A stretch of DNA of 37,500 nucleotides from Actinomycetes bacterium (GCA_023389455.1 JAEWEJ010000148.1:1-37500), one strand, 5' to 3'; shown: positions 15,473 through 23,157, numbered from the stretch's first letter. The notes: a model not told the origin generated them from the letters alone. Made by a program: numbers and translations.

Positions 15473-15946
15473 TCACGGGACGTGGCTGTTCCGCTCGCGC
15501 CACGTCTCCGCGACCAGGTCCGCCGCGGCCTCCATGTCGGCGTGCTCCCAGAAGCGCAGGACCGACCAGCCGGCTGCGAGGAGGCGGGCATCCGTGTCCC
15601 GATCCCTCGCGACGTTCGCCTCGAGCTTCGCCCGCCACCAGTGCGGGTTCGAGGCGGGATGCGTCGCGTGCACCGGACACGCGTGCCAGAAGCACCCGTC
15701 CACGAAGACGGCGAGCCGTGCGCGCGTGAACAACAGATCCGCGCGGCGGCGCGGCATCCCCGGCAGGGGCGCGTCGACCCGGTAACGCAGGCCGCGCCGG
15801 TGCAGGGCGCGCCGAAGCATCAGCTCGGGCGCAGTGTCGCGCCGCCCTTGACGCGCCATGCGGGCGGAGACGGACGGCGACGAAGGCATCGGCACGTGTC
15901 CGGCGGCGCTCGGCACGCCTGCAAGTGCTCGCCTCGATCCGGACAC
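15473..15946 (-). CDS. vsr: very short patch repair (Vsr) endonuclease
   Basis: A 157-residue protein, matching the usual Vsr length (~150-156). Vsr nicks next to T:G mismatches that arise when 5-methylcytosine deaminates. Visible family signature: QGRRDTAPELMLRRALHRRG, RRADLLFTRARLAVFVDGCFWHACP, with the catalytic Asp in RRADLLF and His in FWHACP, then WWRAKLEANVARDRDTDARL and RFWEH. An internal ATG at 15889 (MPSSPSVS) is an alternative start, but GTG 15946 sits six bases after a TATGTT hexamer, as in the methyltransferase gene. It is convergent with drmB and probably protects the host against mutations caused by the nearby C5 methyltransferase. Confidence 0.92.
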   Translation of the reverse strand: MSGSRRALAGVPSAAGHVPMPSSPSVSARMARQGRRDTAPELMLRRALHRRGLRYRVDAPLPGMPRRRADLLFTRARLAVFVDGCFWHACPVHATHPASNPHWWRAKLEANVARDRDTDARLLAAGWSVLRFWEHADMEAAADLVAETWRERNSHVP

Positions 15947-15952
15947 ACAGCG

Positions 15953-15958
15953 AACATA
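15953..15958 (-). promoter_or_regulatory. candidate -10 element of leaderless vsr
   Basis: TATGTT on the minus strand lies six bases before the GTG at 15946, the same -10 to GTG spacing as the C5-methyltransferase gene. No clear -35 box and no Shine-Dalgarno sequence are seen. Confidence 0.3.
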
Positions 15959-15964
15959 ACGCCG

Positions 15965-15981
15965 CGCGGACAGCCTCCGCG
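15965..15981 (-). terminator. possible stem-loop after the NERD helicase gene
   Basis: CGCGGA and TCCGCG form a perfect 6-bp stem around a 5-base loop, 11-27 bases downstream of the NERD-helicase stop on the minus strand. No U-tract follows, so termination is only suggested. Confidence 0.25.
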
Positions 15982-15991
15982 GTCGCGGAAC

Positions 15992-17662
15992 CTAGCGCCC
16001 CAGCGACCACTCCCACGCATCCCCCAACCGCTTCCGCACCGCCTCCCCACCGACCTCCTCGACATACCCCCGCGGCCCCACGACCACGAGCAGCACCCGC
16101 GCCCGCGACAACCCGGTGTAGAGCATCGTCCGCGCCCGCGCCGCGTCCCTGACCCCGTTGACGGCCAGCACGACCACGGTCCGCTCGAGCCCCTTGAACC
16201 CGAGCACGTGCCCGTAGAACACGTCCTCACCGGCGAAGAACCCGTCCCAGTACTCCTGGTAGCCGGCGAGCCCGACGGTCTCGACCTGCATGGGGTGCCT
16301 CCGGCCGGTGGTGAGCAGCGCGATCTGCCCGGGCTCCCAGCCCTCGTCGAGCAGGGCCTCGACGACGTCGTCCGCGGCACCGACGGCCTCCTCGGCGGGG
16401 ACGTCGACGACGCGCACCGGCGCCCCCGCCCATCCGCGCGGCCGCGTGACACCCTCGTGCAGCGCGCCGCAGAGCTGGGCGATCTGCTTGGTGGAGCGCA
16501 GGTTCTCGTCGAGCTCGATGGCGGTGAGCTCGACGGGCGCGGTGCCGGAACGGGGGAACACCCGCTGGCCGTCGTCGGAGAACACGGCGAGGCGGCCGCG
16601 GTCGGGGTCGCGCAGGCAGCGCAGCAGCGCGGGCCACCACTCGTCGCCGAAGTCCTGGGCCTCGTCGACGACGACGGCGTCGAACAGGTCCGCCTCGGGG
16701 CGCTGCGCGGCGAGGTCGCCGAGCTCGCGCGGCAGGCGCTCCTCCCAGTCGGTCGGATCGGCGTCGTCGCCCGGCGCCGCACCCCACCGCACCGGCAGCT
16801 CGTGGAACAGCCCGACGTACGCGGGCCGCTCCCGCACCGGCCACGTCGCGGTCGTCCGCTCCAGGTACCGCGCCAGGCCCCGCGAGTAGCACATGAGCGC
16901 GACGCGCTCCCCGGCCCGGGCACGTCGCCGCGCGTGCTCGAGCGCGAGCCACGTCTTGCCCGTCCCTGCCCCGCCGACGACGTGAACCCGCGGCACCGCG
17001 TCGAGGAACCGCATGGCGTGCGCCTGCTCGCGCGTCAGCCGGTCGAGGTGGTCCTCGTACTGGGCGGCGACCGCGAGGGTCTCCGACTGGGAGGGGAAAC
17101 CGCCGGTAAGCCACTCGACGAGCGCTTCGGCGGCCGACTCGTCGAGGGGTGCGTGACCGGCCCCGTGCTCATCGATCGCCCGTCGCACGAGGTGGACGGC
17201 GCGTCCGCCGTCGGCGACGTCCGCCCGGTCGAGCAGCATGGTCCTCGGCAGCTCCGGCGCGTCCCAGTCCCCCGGCACGTAGGTGTGCGGCAGGGCGACG
17301 AGATGCGCAGTCCGGGTCCGTGCCGCCGCGAGGCCGTGCCGGGCCAGCAGCGCCAGCAGGGTGTGCTTGGCGTCCTGCACCTGCCCGACGGGGTCGGTGG
17401 GGTGCCGCCCGGCACCGGACCCCTGCCACCACTGCCCGTCGGCGCGGGTGACGTGCCCGCCCTTCACCTCGATCGCGGCGACACCCAGCCCAGGCCACAC
17501 GACGAGCAGGTCGATCTCCCGCTCCTTGGGACCGTCCTGCAGAGCGGTGCCCGCGAGGAGCACGGAGTTGTCCGGCAGGTGGTCGCGCAGCGCTTCCCAG
17601 GCGGTCTGCTCGGCACCGCCGTCCTCGGGGAACGCGGGGTGCTCGGGGTAGGTGCGCGCCAC
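15992..17662 (-). CDS. NERD nuclease domain / UvrD-like helicase fusion
   Basis: A 556-residue protein. The N-terminal NERD (nuclease-related) domain shows the restriction-nuclease-like E-x-D...E-x-K pattern: KEREIDLLVVW with E49 and D51, and AAIEVKGG with E65 and K67. The C-terminal SF1 helicase has Walker A VVGGAGTGKTWLA (~229-238), VVVDEAQDF (~333), DENLRSTKQIA and the C-terminal VLGFKGLE and LYTGLSRAR motifs. Such fusions recur in bacterial defence and repair loci, but the function is not settled. GTG 17662 is preceded by GAGGAGG. Its position beside vsr and drmB suggests it is part of the defence island, although it is not in the drm operon. Confidence 0.9.
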   Translation of the reverse strand: MARTYPEHPAFPEDGGAEQTAWEALRDHLPDNSVLLAGTALQDGPKEREIDLLVVWPGLGVAAIEVKGGHVTRADGQWWQGSGAGRHPTDPVGQVQDAKHTLLALLARHGLAAARTRTAHLVALPHTYVPGDWDAPELPRTMLLDRADVADGGRAVHLVRRAIDEHGAGHAPLDESAAEALVEWLTGGFPSQSETLAVAAQYEDHLDRLTREQAHAMRFLDAVPRVHVVGGAGTGKTWLALEHARRRARAGERVALMCYSRGLARYLERTTATWPVRERPAYVGLFHELPVRWGAAPGDDADPTDWEERLPRELGDLAAQRPEADLFDAVVVDEAQDFGDEWWPALLRCLRDPDRGRLAVFSDDGQRVFPRSGTAPVELTAIELDENLRSTKQIAQLCGALHEGVTRPRGWAGAPVRVVDVPAEEAVGAADDVVEALLDEGWEPGQIALLTTGRRHPMQVETVGLAGYQEYWDGFFAGEDVFYGHVLGFKGLERTVVVLAVNGVRDAARARTMLYTGLSRARVLLVVVGPRGYVEEVGGEAVRKRLGDAWEWSLGR

Positions 17663-17713
17663 GGTCGTGACCTCCTCGGGTGGGTGTCCCGTCTTCAGTA
17701 TCGACAGGGCGGT

Positions 17714-17732
17714 GAGCGGCCCTGAGCCGCTC
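17714..17732 (-). terminator. stem-loop after the EcsC-like gene
   Basis: GAGCGGC and GCCGCTC form a perfect 7-bp stem with a 5-base loop, 17 bases beyond the stop codon of the gene at 17749-18948 and upstream of the NERD-helicase start. A run of U is absent, as is common in GC-rich actinobacteria. Confidence 0.45.
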
Positions 17733-17748
17733 GTCGACGCGCGCGACC

Positions 17749-18948
17749 TCAGGCGTCCGCAGAGCCGTCGACAGGTCCAGCCGCGGTGTCGGCAAGGTTC
17801 GTGGCGATGTCGCCGAGGTCCGCCGAGCCACCGCCGAGGTCCCGGGCGGCACCGTCACCGTCGGCCTCGCTCGAGCCGCGTCGCGGGCGTCGACGGTTGA
17901 ACACCGCGCCCACGGCACCGGCGGCGTCACCCGCCGCACCTCTCGCGGCCGACGCCGCACCCTTGACGGCGGTCAGCGCACGCGCCTCGTCCGGGACGCC
18001 ATCGTCATCGAGGTCGACGGACCGGAACATGTCAGCAGACCTCGTGACCGCGCCGCGGACCTCTCCGCCCAGGGACGCCACTCCGACCGCAGCCATCTGC
18101 AGCGCGAGCACTGCCCGCGACGGCTCACCCGGCCGCTCGTCGGCCGCGACCTGGTCGAGCGACGGTGGGAAGTCGACCGGCGGGTCAGGGAACGCCAACC
18201 GCGACGCCTTGACGACGTCCCTGCCGAACGTGAAGGACCCCACCCCTCCGATGACAGCCCCGAGCCCGAAGGGGACGGCCTTGCCGAGGGTCCCGGCCGT
18301 CAGCTTGCCGCCGGTCTTCAAGGCCTCCCGTGCAAGAACCGTGAGCACGGGGGCAAGAGCCGAGTCGGGGAGCTGCTCCGTGATCGCCTCACCCCACCCG
18401 TTCGGCAGCGCCTTGCCGGCAACACCGGCGGCCACGGTCCGTGCGTCCTGGTCGTCCATCCCCGGGATGGCCCCCATGACGAGCTTCGTCACCTGGCTCT
18501 GGGACTTCTCACCGAGCAGCATGCCGAACACCAACGGACGCGCCCTGGCCGGGTCGTCGACGGCGATCCCGTGGAGCTCCGCGACCGCAAGGACGTACAG
18601 CGCGCTCGTCTCGTAGAAGAACATGAGGTCGGCGACGCCGAGGCCGAGGGCGATGGGCACCCCGACCCCCGGGATGGCCGCTGACGCCCCGACGCCGGTG
18701 CTCGCGGTGGTGACGGTGGCGACGTACCGGCGTTCCAGCTCCTTGAGGAGCTCGACCGCCGTCGCCTCCGGCCTGTCCCGACGCAGGCTGCGCAGGTACT
18801 GCAGGACGGCCGGCCGCTGCACGGAGATCGCCTTGAAGATCTGTGCCTGCATGGCGTCCGCCTGGAGCGCGCCCCGCGCCTTGCCCAGCACCTCCCCCGG
18901 CACCGTTCGATCCTGCATACCCGTCGTCGTCGGCGCGACGTCCGCCAT
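17749..18948 (-). CDS. EcsC-like hydrophobic protein with C-terminal Asp-rich motif
   Basis: A 399-residue protein of unknown role. Residues ~60-130 form an alpha-helical domain with IPGVGVPIALGLGVADLMFFYETSALYVLAVAELHG, a pattern I associate with EcsC-like proteins; the assignment is tentative. Further Gly/Ala-rich hydrophobic stretches (FGLGAVIGGVGSF) could contact the membrane, but no signal peptide is present. Near the C-terminus DLDDDGVPDEAR resembles a calcium-binding EF-hand/dockerin-type loop. The tail is low-complexity Ala/Gly/Asp. The ATG follows GAGGAG at good spacing. A longer upstream frame is a shadow of the opposite-strand PKD fragment. Confidence 0.7.
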   Translation of the reverse strand: MADVAPTTTGMQDRTVPGEVLGKARGALQADAMQAQIFKAISVQRPAVLQYLRSLRRDRPEATAVELLKELERRYVATVTTASTGVGASAAIPGVGVPIALGLGVADLMFFYETSALYVLAVAELHGIAVDDPARARPLVFGMLLGEKSQSQVTKLVMGAIPGMDDQDARTVAAGVAGKALPNGWGEAITEQLPDSALAPVLTVLAREALKTGGKLTAGTLGKAVPFGLGAVIGGVGSFTFGRDVVKASRLAFPDPPVDFPPSLDQVAADERPGEPSRAVLALQMAAVGVASLGGEVRGAVTRSADMFRSVDLDDDGVPDEARALTAVKGAASAARGAAGDAAGAVGAVFNRRRPRRGSSEADGDGAARDLGGGSADLGDIATNLADTAAGPVDGSADA

Positions 18949-19185
18949 CGCACTCCACTCCTCGCACTGCTGCGCACCGACGGTCCGGGCGTCCCGCCAG
19001 ATAACGGACGTTCGCGGGCAACGCTTGAGACCCCGTTCGGGTGGCTTCTCCACCTGCCCAAGACCCAGAGCCGAGCCCCCTCGTGCGTCCGGTCGACGAC
19101 ATCGATCAGGTCGAGGACGTGGACGGGGCCACGTGAGCCGCCGGCTCGTGCGCACGTCCGAGGCGCACCCCGCTGCGGTGGGCCG

Positions 19186-19647
19186 ATGACGGTGCCGGAC
19201 GTCGCGCAGACGACCTCCTTGCCTGCCCTCACTCTGACCCTGCAGCCCGACCGCGGCTGGGGCCTGGTCAACATCGAGACGATCGTGTCCACCGACCCGA
19301 ACCCGGTGACCCTCCGCACCGACCTGCTCGGCATCGGCGTCACTGTCGAGGCCACTCCGCGCCGCTGGACGTGTGACTTCGGCGACGGCCACAGCCTCGC
19401 CACCAGCTCTCCGGGCCACGCGTACCCGGACCACGACGTGTTCCACGAGTACGAACAGCCCGGCACGACCACCACGCTGACGGCCGAGTGGGCCGGCCGC
19501 TACCAAGTCGACGGCAGCCCGCTGTGGCGCGACGTCGACGGCACCGCCACGACCGCCACGAACACCGCGCCTTTCACCAGCGAGGAACGCACCAGGCGCC
19601 TGGTCTCAGGACTGTGCACCGACGTCCCCCGGCCGCCCGGCTGCTGA
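19186..19647 (+). pseudogene. 5'-truncated PKD-domain gene copy
   Basis: An open frame of 153 codons that matches only the C-terminal PKD-containing half of the proteins at 21527-22405 and 28289-29158. It shares LTLQPDRGW, the PKD core DFGDGH, DVFHEYEQPGT, AEWAGRYQVDG and the EERTRRLVSGLCTD ending. The signal peptide and the Cys-containing N-terminal half are missing, and no lipoprotein gene precedes it. Homology begins only a few codons after the ATG. I infer a decayed remnant or a recombination donor; expression as a cytoplasmic protein cannot be excluded. Confidence 0.7.
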
Positions 19648-19971
19648 CACGGGCCACCCCGCCGTCCGCCACGGTCTCCAATCGGACGTCCCACGCTGCC
19701 CGTACCGCCGATCGCACCCGCCGACAGTGAGCCTCGAACAGGGCGTTCGCAAGGTGTGCGCTCGTCGAACCAGCGGGGGGTACTCCGGGTGGTGAGGTGG
19801 TGATCCTCGTCTTCACCGTCCTCCCGAGCAACCCACAGGTCACCAGCCGACCGGCCCCTGGCTGACGATGTCGACGGGGGCTGGGAGTGCCCCGCCTGAC
19901 GCGGTCGCGGCCTGGGCAGGAGATCGGGATCACCGGCTCAACTCATCCACGTCCGGAGCCGATGACTGGAC
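19648..19971. other. 324-bp intergenic region without recognisable gene
   Basis: Between the PKD fragment and the thermonuclease gene I see no coding sequence with family features and no strong inverted repeat. It presumably holds the promoter for the thermonuclease gene. Confidence 0.5.
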
Positions 19972-20658
19972 ATGCCCCGTCGTGCCGACAACCCGCACTC
20001 CAGGCACCCCGCCTTCGGCACGTCCGACCCCATGCGGGCGCGCGATCATGCCCCTGTCCGCCGGCGCCGCCGGGGTCCGGGGCCCCTGCTCAGCCTCGTC
20101 GTGGTCGCGGCGGCGGTCTGGTTCGCCCTCGGCCGTCCGACGTCGACGGGTGACCTCTCGCCGCTCGCACCGCCACCGGAGGCTGCACCGGCCGGTGTCG
20201 ACCTGACGGCCCCGCCCGCGGACGCCGAGGGCCCGTTCCCGGTCGTCCGTGTCGTCGACGGCGACACGTTGATCGTGGCGCGTCCCGAGGGCGAGACGCG
20301 GGTCCGGGTCATCGGTATCGACACCCCGGAGTCCGTGGCCCCGGACCGGCCCGTCGAGTGCTTCGGACCCGAGGCCGCGCAGCGGGCGGAGCAGCTGCTC
20401 GCCGGCACGTCGGTCATGGTGCAGGGCGACCCGACGCAGGACCGCACGGACACGTACGGCCGCGAGCTGGACTACGTCTGGCTGCCCGACGGGCGCCTCT
20501 TCAACCACGTCATGCTCACCGAGGGCTTCGCGCTGGAGTACACGTTCTCCGCGCCCTACGCCTACCAGGCGGACTTCCGCGCGGCGGAGCAGCAAGCGTC
20601 CGCGGCGGAGGTCGGCCTGTGGTCACCGACGTCCTGTGGGGCCGATCCGAGCCGCTGA
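19972..20658 (+). CDS. membrane-anchored thermonuclease (staphylococcal nuclease-like)
   Basis: A 228-residue protein. A basic N-terminus (RRRRRG) precedes one hydrophobic segment, LLSLVVVAAAVWFALG (~39-54), giving a signal anchor or uncleaved signal peptide. The extracellular part is an SNase domain: VVRVVDGDTLIV, RVRVIGIDTPES with the catalytic Arg and Asp, YGRELDYVWLPDG with the second catalytic Arg, and LFNHVMLTEGFAL. Such enzymes cleave DNA and RNA using Ca2+. A Pro/Ala linker joins anchor and domain. ATG 20032 is an alternative start. The gene stands alone on the plus strand, between two PKD-family copies. Confidence 0.9.
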   Translation: MPRRADNPHSRHPAFGTSDPMRARDHAPVRRRRRGPGPLLSLVVVAAAVWFALGRPTSTGDLSPLAPPPEAAPAGVDLTAPPADAEGPFPVVRVVDGDTLIVARPEGETRVRVIGIDTPESVAPDRPVECFGPEAAQRAEQLLAGTSVMVQGDPTQDRTDTYGRELDYVWLPDGRLFNHVMLTEGFALEYTFSAPYAYQADFRAAEQQASAAEVGLWSPTSCGADPSR

Positions 20659-20862
20659 CCGTCGCTGCTCACGCCATGCGCGTGGGGGAAGGCAGCGCGG
20701 CCCTCGCCACCGCAACCGGCAACGCCGACGCCCGAAGTCGGCAGCGCAGGACTGCTCGACGGCCGTCGGGTCACCGATGACAGCGAAACCTCAAGAGCGG
20801 CAGCCCGGAGGTCGGCCGCTGACTTCCACAGAGCCAGGAGCAACCGTCCGAGCGGCGAGGGC

Positions 20863-20921
20863 TTGTCCACACATCGACCTGAACCGCCCCGAACCGCATT
20901 TACAACCGGTACTTTCCCGAC
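20863..20921 (+). promoter_or_regulatory. conserved upstream element of the lipoprotein-PKD cassette, copy A
   Basis: TTGTCC (20863-20868) lies 59 bases before the lipoprotein ATG, and the block ending in GAACCGC...AACC.GTAC.TTCC.GAC runs directly into the start codon. The same elements occur at nearly the same spacing before the paralogous lipoprotein gene at 27693. Conservation in otherwise unlike flanks suggests a shared promoter and leader. Confidence 0.5.
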
Positions 20922-21530
20922 ATGCCTGCACGCCGATCGCGACGCCGCGCACTCGCGACACAGAGCGCAGCGCTGGTCCTGGGCCTCCTCGTGGCCGGCT
21001 GTGCGAAGGACGGCGTGGCAACCCCGACCCCGACGACGACACCTTCGCCAAGCCACGCCACGTCACCCACCGCCGCACCGAGCCCCACACCGACGGCACC
21101 GCAGCCGCCTTCGCGGCCGGAGGCGATGGCGGCGAACGACGAGGCCGGTGCCGTCGCCGGCACCCGCTACTTCCTGGAGCTCTACACCTACACACGCACC
21201 TCGGGAGACACCGCCCCGTGGAGTGCGCTCACCCACGACCAGTGTGGCTTCTGCGGCGCCGTTGCCGAGATGGCCGCCGAAGCCACGACCTCCGGTCGCA
21301 CCGTCGTCGGTGCCGAAGTGACGGTCCATGACGCATTCGCCACTGAAGTAACTCCCGGCCAGACCTACGGCGTGACGGCGAATGTGACCGAAGCGCGCTC
21401 GGTCGAGTCCGACGCCTCAGGCACCGAGGTAGCTGCCAACCCGGCAAGCGACAACACCCTCTACGTCCTGATGACGTGGACCGACGGGTGGGTGGTACGC
21501 GAGGTCGACGTCTTGCCGGCCGACTCGTGA
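20922..21530 (+). CDS. DUF6318-like lipoprotein, copy A
   Basis: A 202-residue predicted lipoprotein: basic N-terminus (RRSRRR), hydrophobic stretch and lipobox LVAGC with the acylated Cys at ~27, then a Thr/Pro/Ser-rich linker. The mature domain shows RPEAMAANDEAGAVAGTRYFLELYTYTRTSGDTAPWSALT and CGFC, features I associate with actinobacterial DUF6318. Its paralogue at 27693 shares the RPEAMA, YF.SLYPY/YFLELYTY, TGD and C.FC elements. Its GTGA overlap with the PKD gene indicates translational coupling and probably a joint function at the cell surface. Function unknown. Confidence 0.8.
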   Translation: MPARRSRRRALATQSAALVLGLLVAGCAKDGVATPTPTTTPSPSHATSPTAAPSPTPTAPQPPSRPEAMAANDEAGAVAGTRYFLELYTYTRTSGDTAPWSALTHDQCGFCGAVAEMAAEATTSGRTVVGAEVTVHDAFATEVTPGQTYGVTANVTEARSVESDASGTEVAANPASDNTLYVLMTWTDGWVVREVDVLPADS

Positions 21531-22405
21531 ACGCACCGTCCCTCCTCACCGCTGTCGGCACGGCAGTGCTCCTCATGACGTCGACGCTTCCCACCGGCGG
21601 AGGCGGGCTTCAGTCCGCAGGACGCGCAAGCACGGGAGCGGTGCACCTCGCGGCACGCGAAGGCGAGGAGAGGCGCCTGGCGCACGAGGGGCTGCGCGGA
21701 CGCCCCGAGTTCCATCTGGTCGAGTACCGACGGGCGCCTCGCTGCAACGTCGCCAGCCAGTACCCCACGACACCCCTCAACGGCGAGTGCGCACCAGCCG
21801 AAGGCATCGCTGGACTCAACAACTGCGGCGAGGACGCACCGCTGGAACCGCTCTGGACACGCACGCGCGACGGTGAGGGCGCCTCTTGGTCCCGGTGGCA
21901 GGCAGTCGACAACGGTGGCTGCGCCGTCGACATCCTCCCGGTCATGACGCAGGAAGACTTCCGCCGCCTGCCGATCCCCGCCCCGGTCTTGACCATGCAG
22001 CCGGACCGCGGCTGGGTCCTGGTCAACATCGAGACCATCACCCACACCGACCCCACCCCGGTCACCCTGCACACCGAGCTCCTCGGCTACGGCATCACCG
22101 TCGAGGCCACCCCCACCCGCTGGACCTACGACTACGGCGACGGCCACACGGTGACCACCACCTCCCCCGGCCGCCCCTACCCGAACCACGACGTGTTCCA
22201 CCAGTACGAGCAACCCGGCACCGCCACCATCACCCTGACCGCCGAGTGGACCGGCCGCTACCAGATCGACGGACACCCCACCTGGCGCGACATCACCGGC
22301 ACCGCCACCACCACCACGACCACCGCCCCCTTCACCATCGAAGAACGCACCAGCCGACTCGTCTCCGGCCTGTGCACCGACAGACCACGACCCCCGGACT
22401 GCTGA
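21527..22405 (+). CDS. secreted PKD-domain protein, copy A
   Basis: A 292-residue protein starting at a GTG that overlaps the lipoprotein stop. Residues 1-25 (LLTAVGTAVLLMTSTLP) look like a signal peptide. The N-terminal half has several Cys (RAPRCN, GEC, NNCGED, GGCAVD) and aromatic residues. The C-terminal half is a PKD-like beta-sandwich with YDYGDGH, DVFHQYEQPGTATITLTAEW and a final LCTDRPRPPDC. PKD domains usually mediate extracellular protein or glycan contacts. This half is nearly identical in DNA sequence to that of copy B at 28289, while the N-terminal half is much less alike. The protein presumably partners the co-translated lipoprotein. Confidence 0.85.
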   Translation: MNAPSLLTAVGTAVLLMTSTLPTGGGGLQSAGRASTGAVHLAAREGEERRLAHEGLRGRPEFHLVEYRRAPRCNVASQYPTTPLNGECAPAEGIAGLNNCGEDAPLEPLWTRTRDGEGASWSRWQAVDNGGCAVDILPVMTQEDFRRLPIPAPVLTMQPDRGWVLVNIETITHTDPTPVTLHTELLGYGITVEATPTRWTYDYGDGHTVTTTSPGRPYPNHDVFHQYEQPGTATITLTAEWTGRYQIDGHPTWRDITGTATTTTTTAPFTIEERTSRLVSGLCTDRPRPPDC

Positions 22406-22444
22406 CCGGCCGGGACCCGCCACCTGCCACCACCGGAGCGCACA

Positions 22445-22474
22445 GACCGCCCGACAACCCTCGGGCGCGCGGTC
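22445..22474. terminator. bidirectional terminator between PKD gene and vapC
   Basis: CGCCCGA (22448-22454) and TCGGGCG (22461-22467) form a perfect 7-bp stem with loop CAACCC, flanked by GACC/GGTC arms that extend it across a bulge. It lies between two converging genes, where a shared terminator is expected. Confidence 0.5.
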
Positions 22475-22478
22475 AGGT

Positions 22479-22871
22479 TCAGGCCGGCGCGACCACCGCG
22501 ACCCCGTACGCCGTCGCCGCCTCCGCAAGCCGCTCGTCGTAGGTCACGATCCCCTCCAGGTCGTCACTGAGCTCGAGAGCGGCAGCCAAGTGGATCGCAT
22601 CGAGGGACCGCAGTGTCGTCGGCTCCAACCGCCCGGCCGCGTCGAAGACGCGCGATGTCACGGACAGCAGGACCAGCCCGTCGAGCACCGTGTGCGCCTG
22701 CACCGCAGCCTCCGGCGCCGCCCTGCGGACGGCGCGCGTCAGCTCGGTTCGCACCAGGTCGCACGCGACCGGGGTCGTGCCGTGCGACCGCCACCACTCC
22801 CGCAGCGCCGGTGTCTCTGCCTCTTCGACGACCAGCTTCACCAGGGCCGAGGTGTCGAGGTAGTACGCCAT
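22479..22871 (-). CDS. vapC: PIN-domain ribonuclease toxin (VapC family)
   Basis: A 130-residue PIN-domain protein of normal VapC length. The acidic residues that bind Mg/Mn in these RNases are visible: D6 in YYLDTSALVKL, E44 in RTELTRA, D91 in SLDAIHLAAAL and D112 in VTYDERL. It would cleave a specific RNA, often tRNA, when freed from its antitoxin. It begins two bases after the antitoxin stop codon, forming a standard two-gene operon with the antitoxin first. The RNA target cannot be read from the sequence. Confidence 0.93.
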   Translation of the reverse strand: MAYYLDTSALVKLVVEEAETPALREWWRSHGTTPVACDLVRTELTRAVRRAAPEAAVQAHTVLDGLVLLSVTSRVFDAAGRLEPTTLRSLDAIHLAAALELSDDLEGIVTYDERLAEAATAYGVAVVAPA

Positions 22872-22873
22872 GG

Positions 22874-23146
22874 TCAGCGCTCGTCGGCGCGCAGGTCGGC
22901 GAGCGCATCGGACAGTGAGGACCGCCCGCCCGCCGCAGGTAGGGGCTCAGGGAGCTCAGCCAGGTCGGTGCGCGCCGGACGCGCGGACCCGCTCTCGAGC
23001 AGACGCGCCAGGGGCGACGTCGGCAACGGCGACAGCTGCGCCGCCGGACGGCCGCGATCGGTCACGGTCAGCGTCTCACCGGCCGCCGCACGCGCGACCG
23101 CCGCCGACGCGTTCTGCTTCAGCTCCCGGATCCCGATCGTGCCCAT
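22874..23146 (-). CDS. vapB: Phd/YefM-type antitoxin of the VapBC pair
   Basis: A 90-residue protein. The N-terminus, MGTIGIRELKQNASAAVARAA...LTVTDRGRPAAQL, is the typical Phd/YefM DNA-binding fold. The C-terminal part, rich in Pro, Leu and acidic residues, should wrap and block the toxin. It is the first gene of the pair, and its start codon lies inside a perfect inverted repeat, consistent with autorepression by the toxin-antitoxin complex. Confidence 0.9.
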   Translation of the reverse strand: MGTIGIRELKQNASAAVARAAAGETLTVTDRGRPAAQLSPLPTSPLARLLESGSARPARTDLAELPEPLPAAGGRSSLSDALADLRADER

Positions 23147-23157
23147 GTGCTACATGG
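23143..23157 (-). promoter_or_regulatory. operator candidate overlapping the antitoxin start codon
   Basis: CCATGT-GCT-ACATGG is a perfect 6+3+6 inverted repeat that contains the antitoxin ATG (23146-23144) and abuts a TACCAT -10-like hexamer (minus strand). Binding of the antitoxin here would block transcription and perhaps a leaderless start. Confidence 0.5.

Noticed and set aside
1904..17662. Mobile element carrying the defence island
   Set aside because: No transposase, integrase, terminal repeats or tRNA target seen at the borders; island transfer remains possible but is not supported by the sequence.
15470..17725. 751-codon plus-strand open frame opposite vsr and the NERD helicase
   Set aside because: Shadow frame; both minus-strand genes have clear catalytic motifs.
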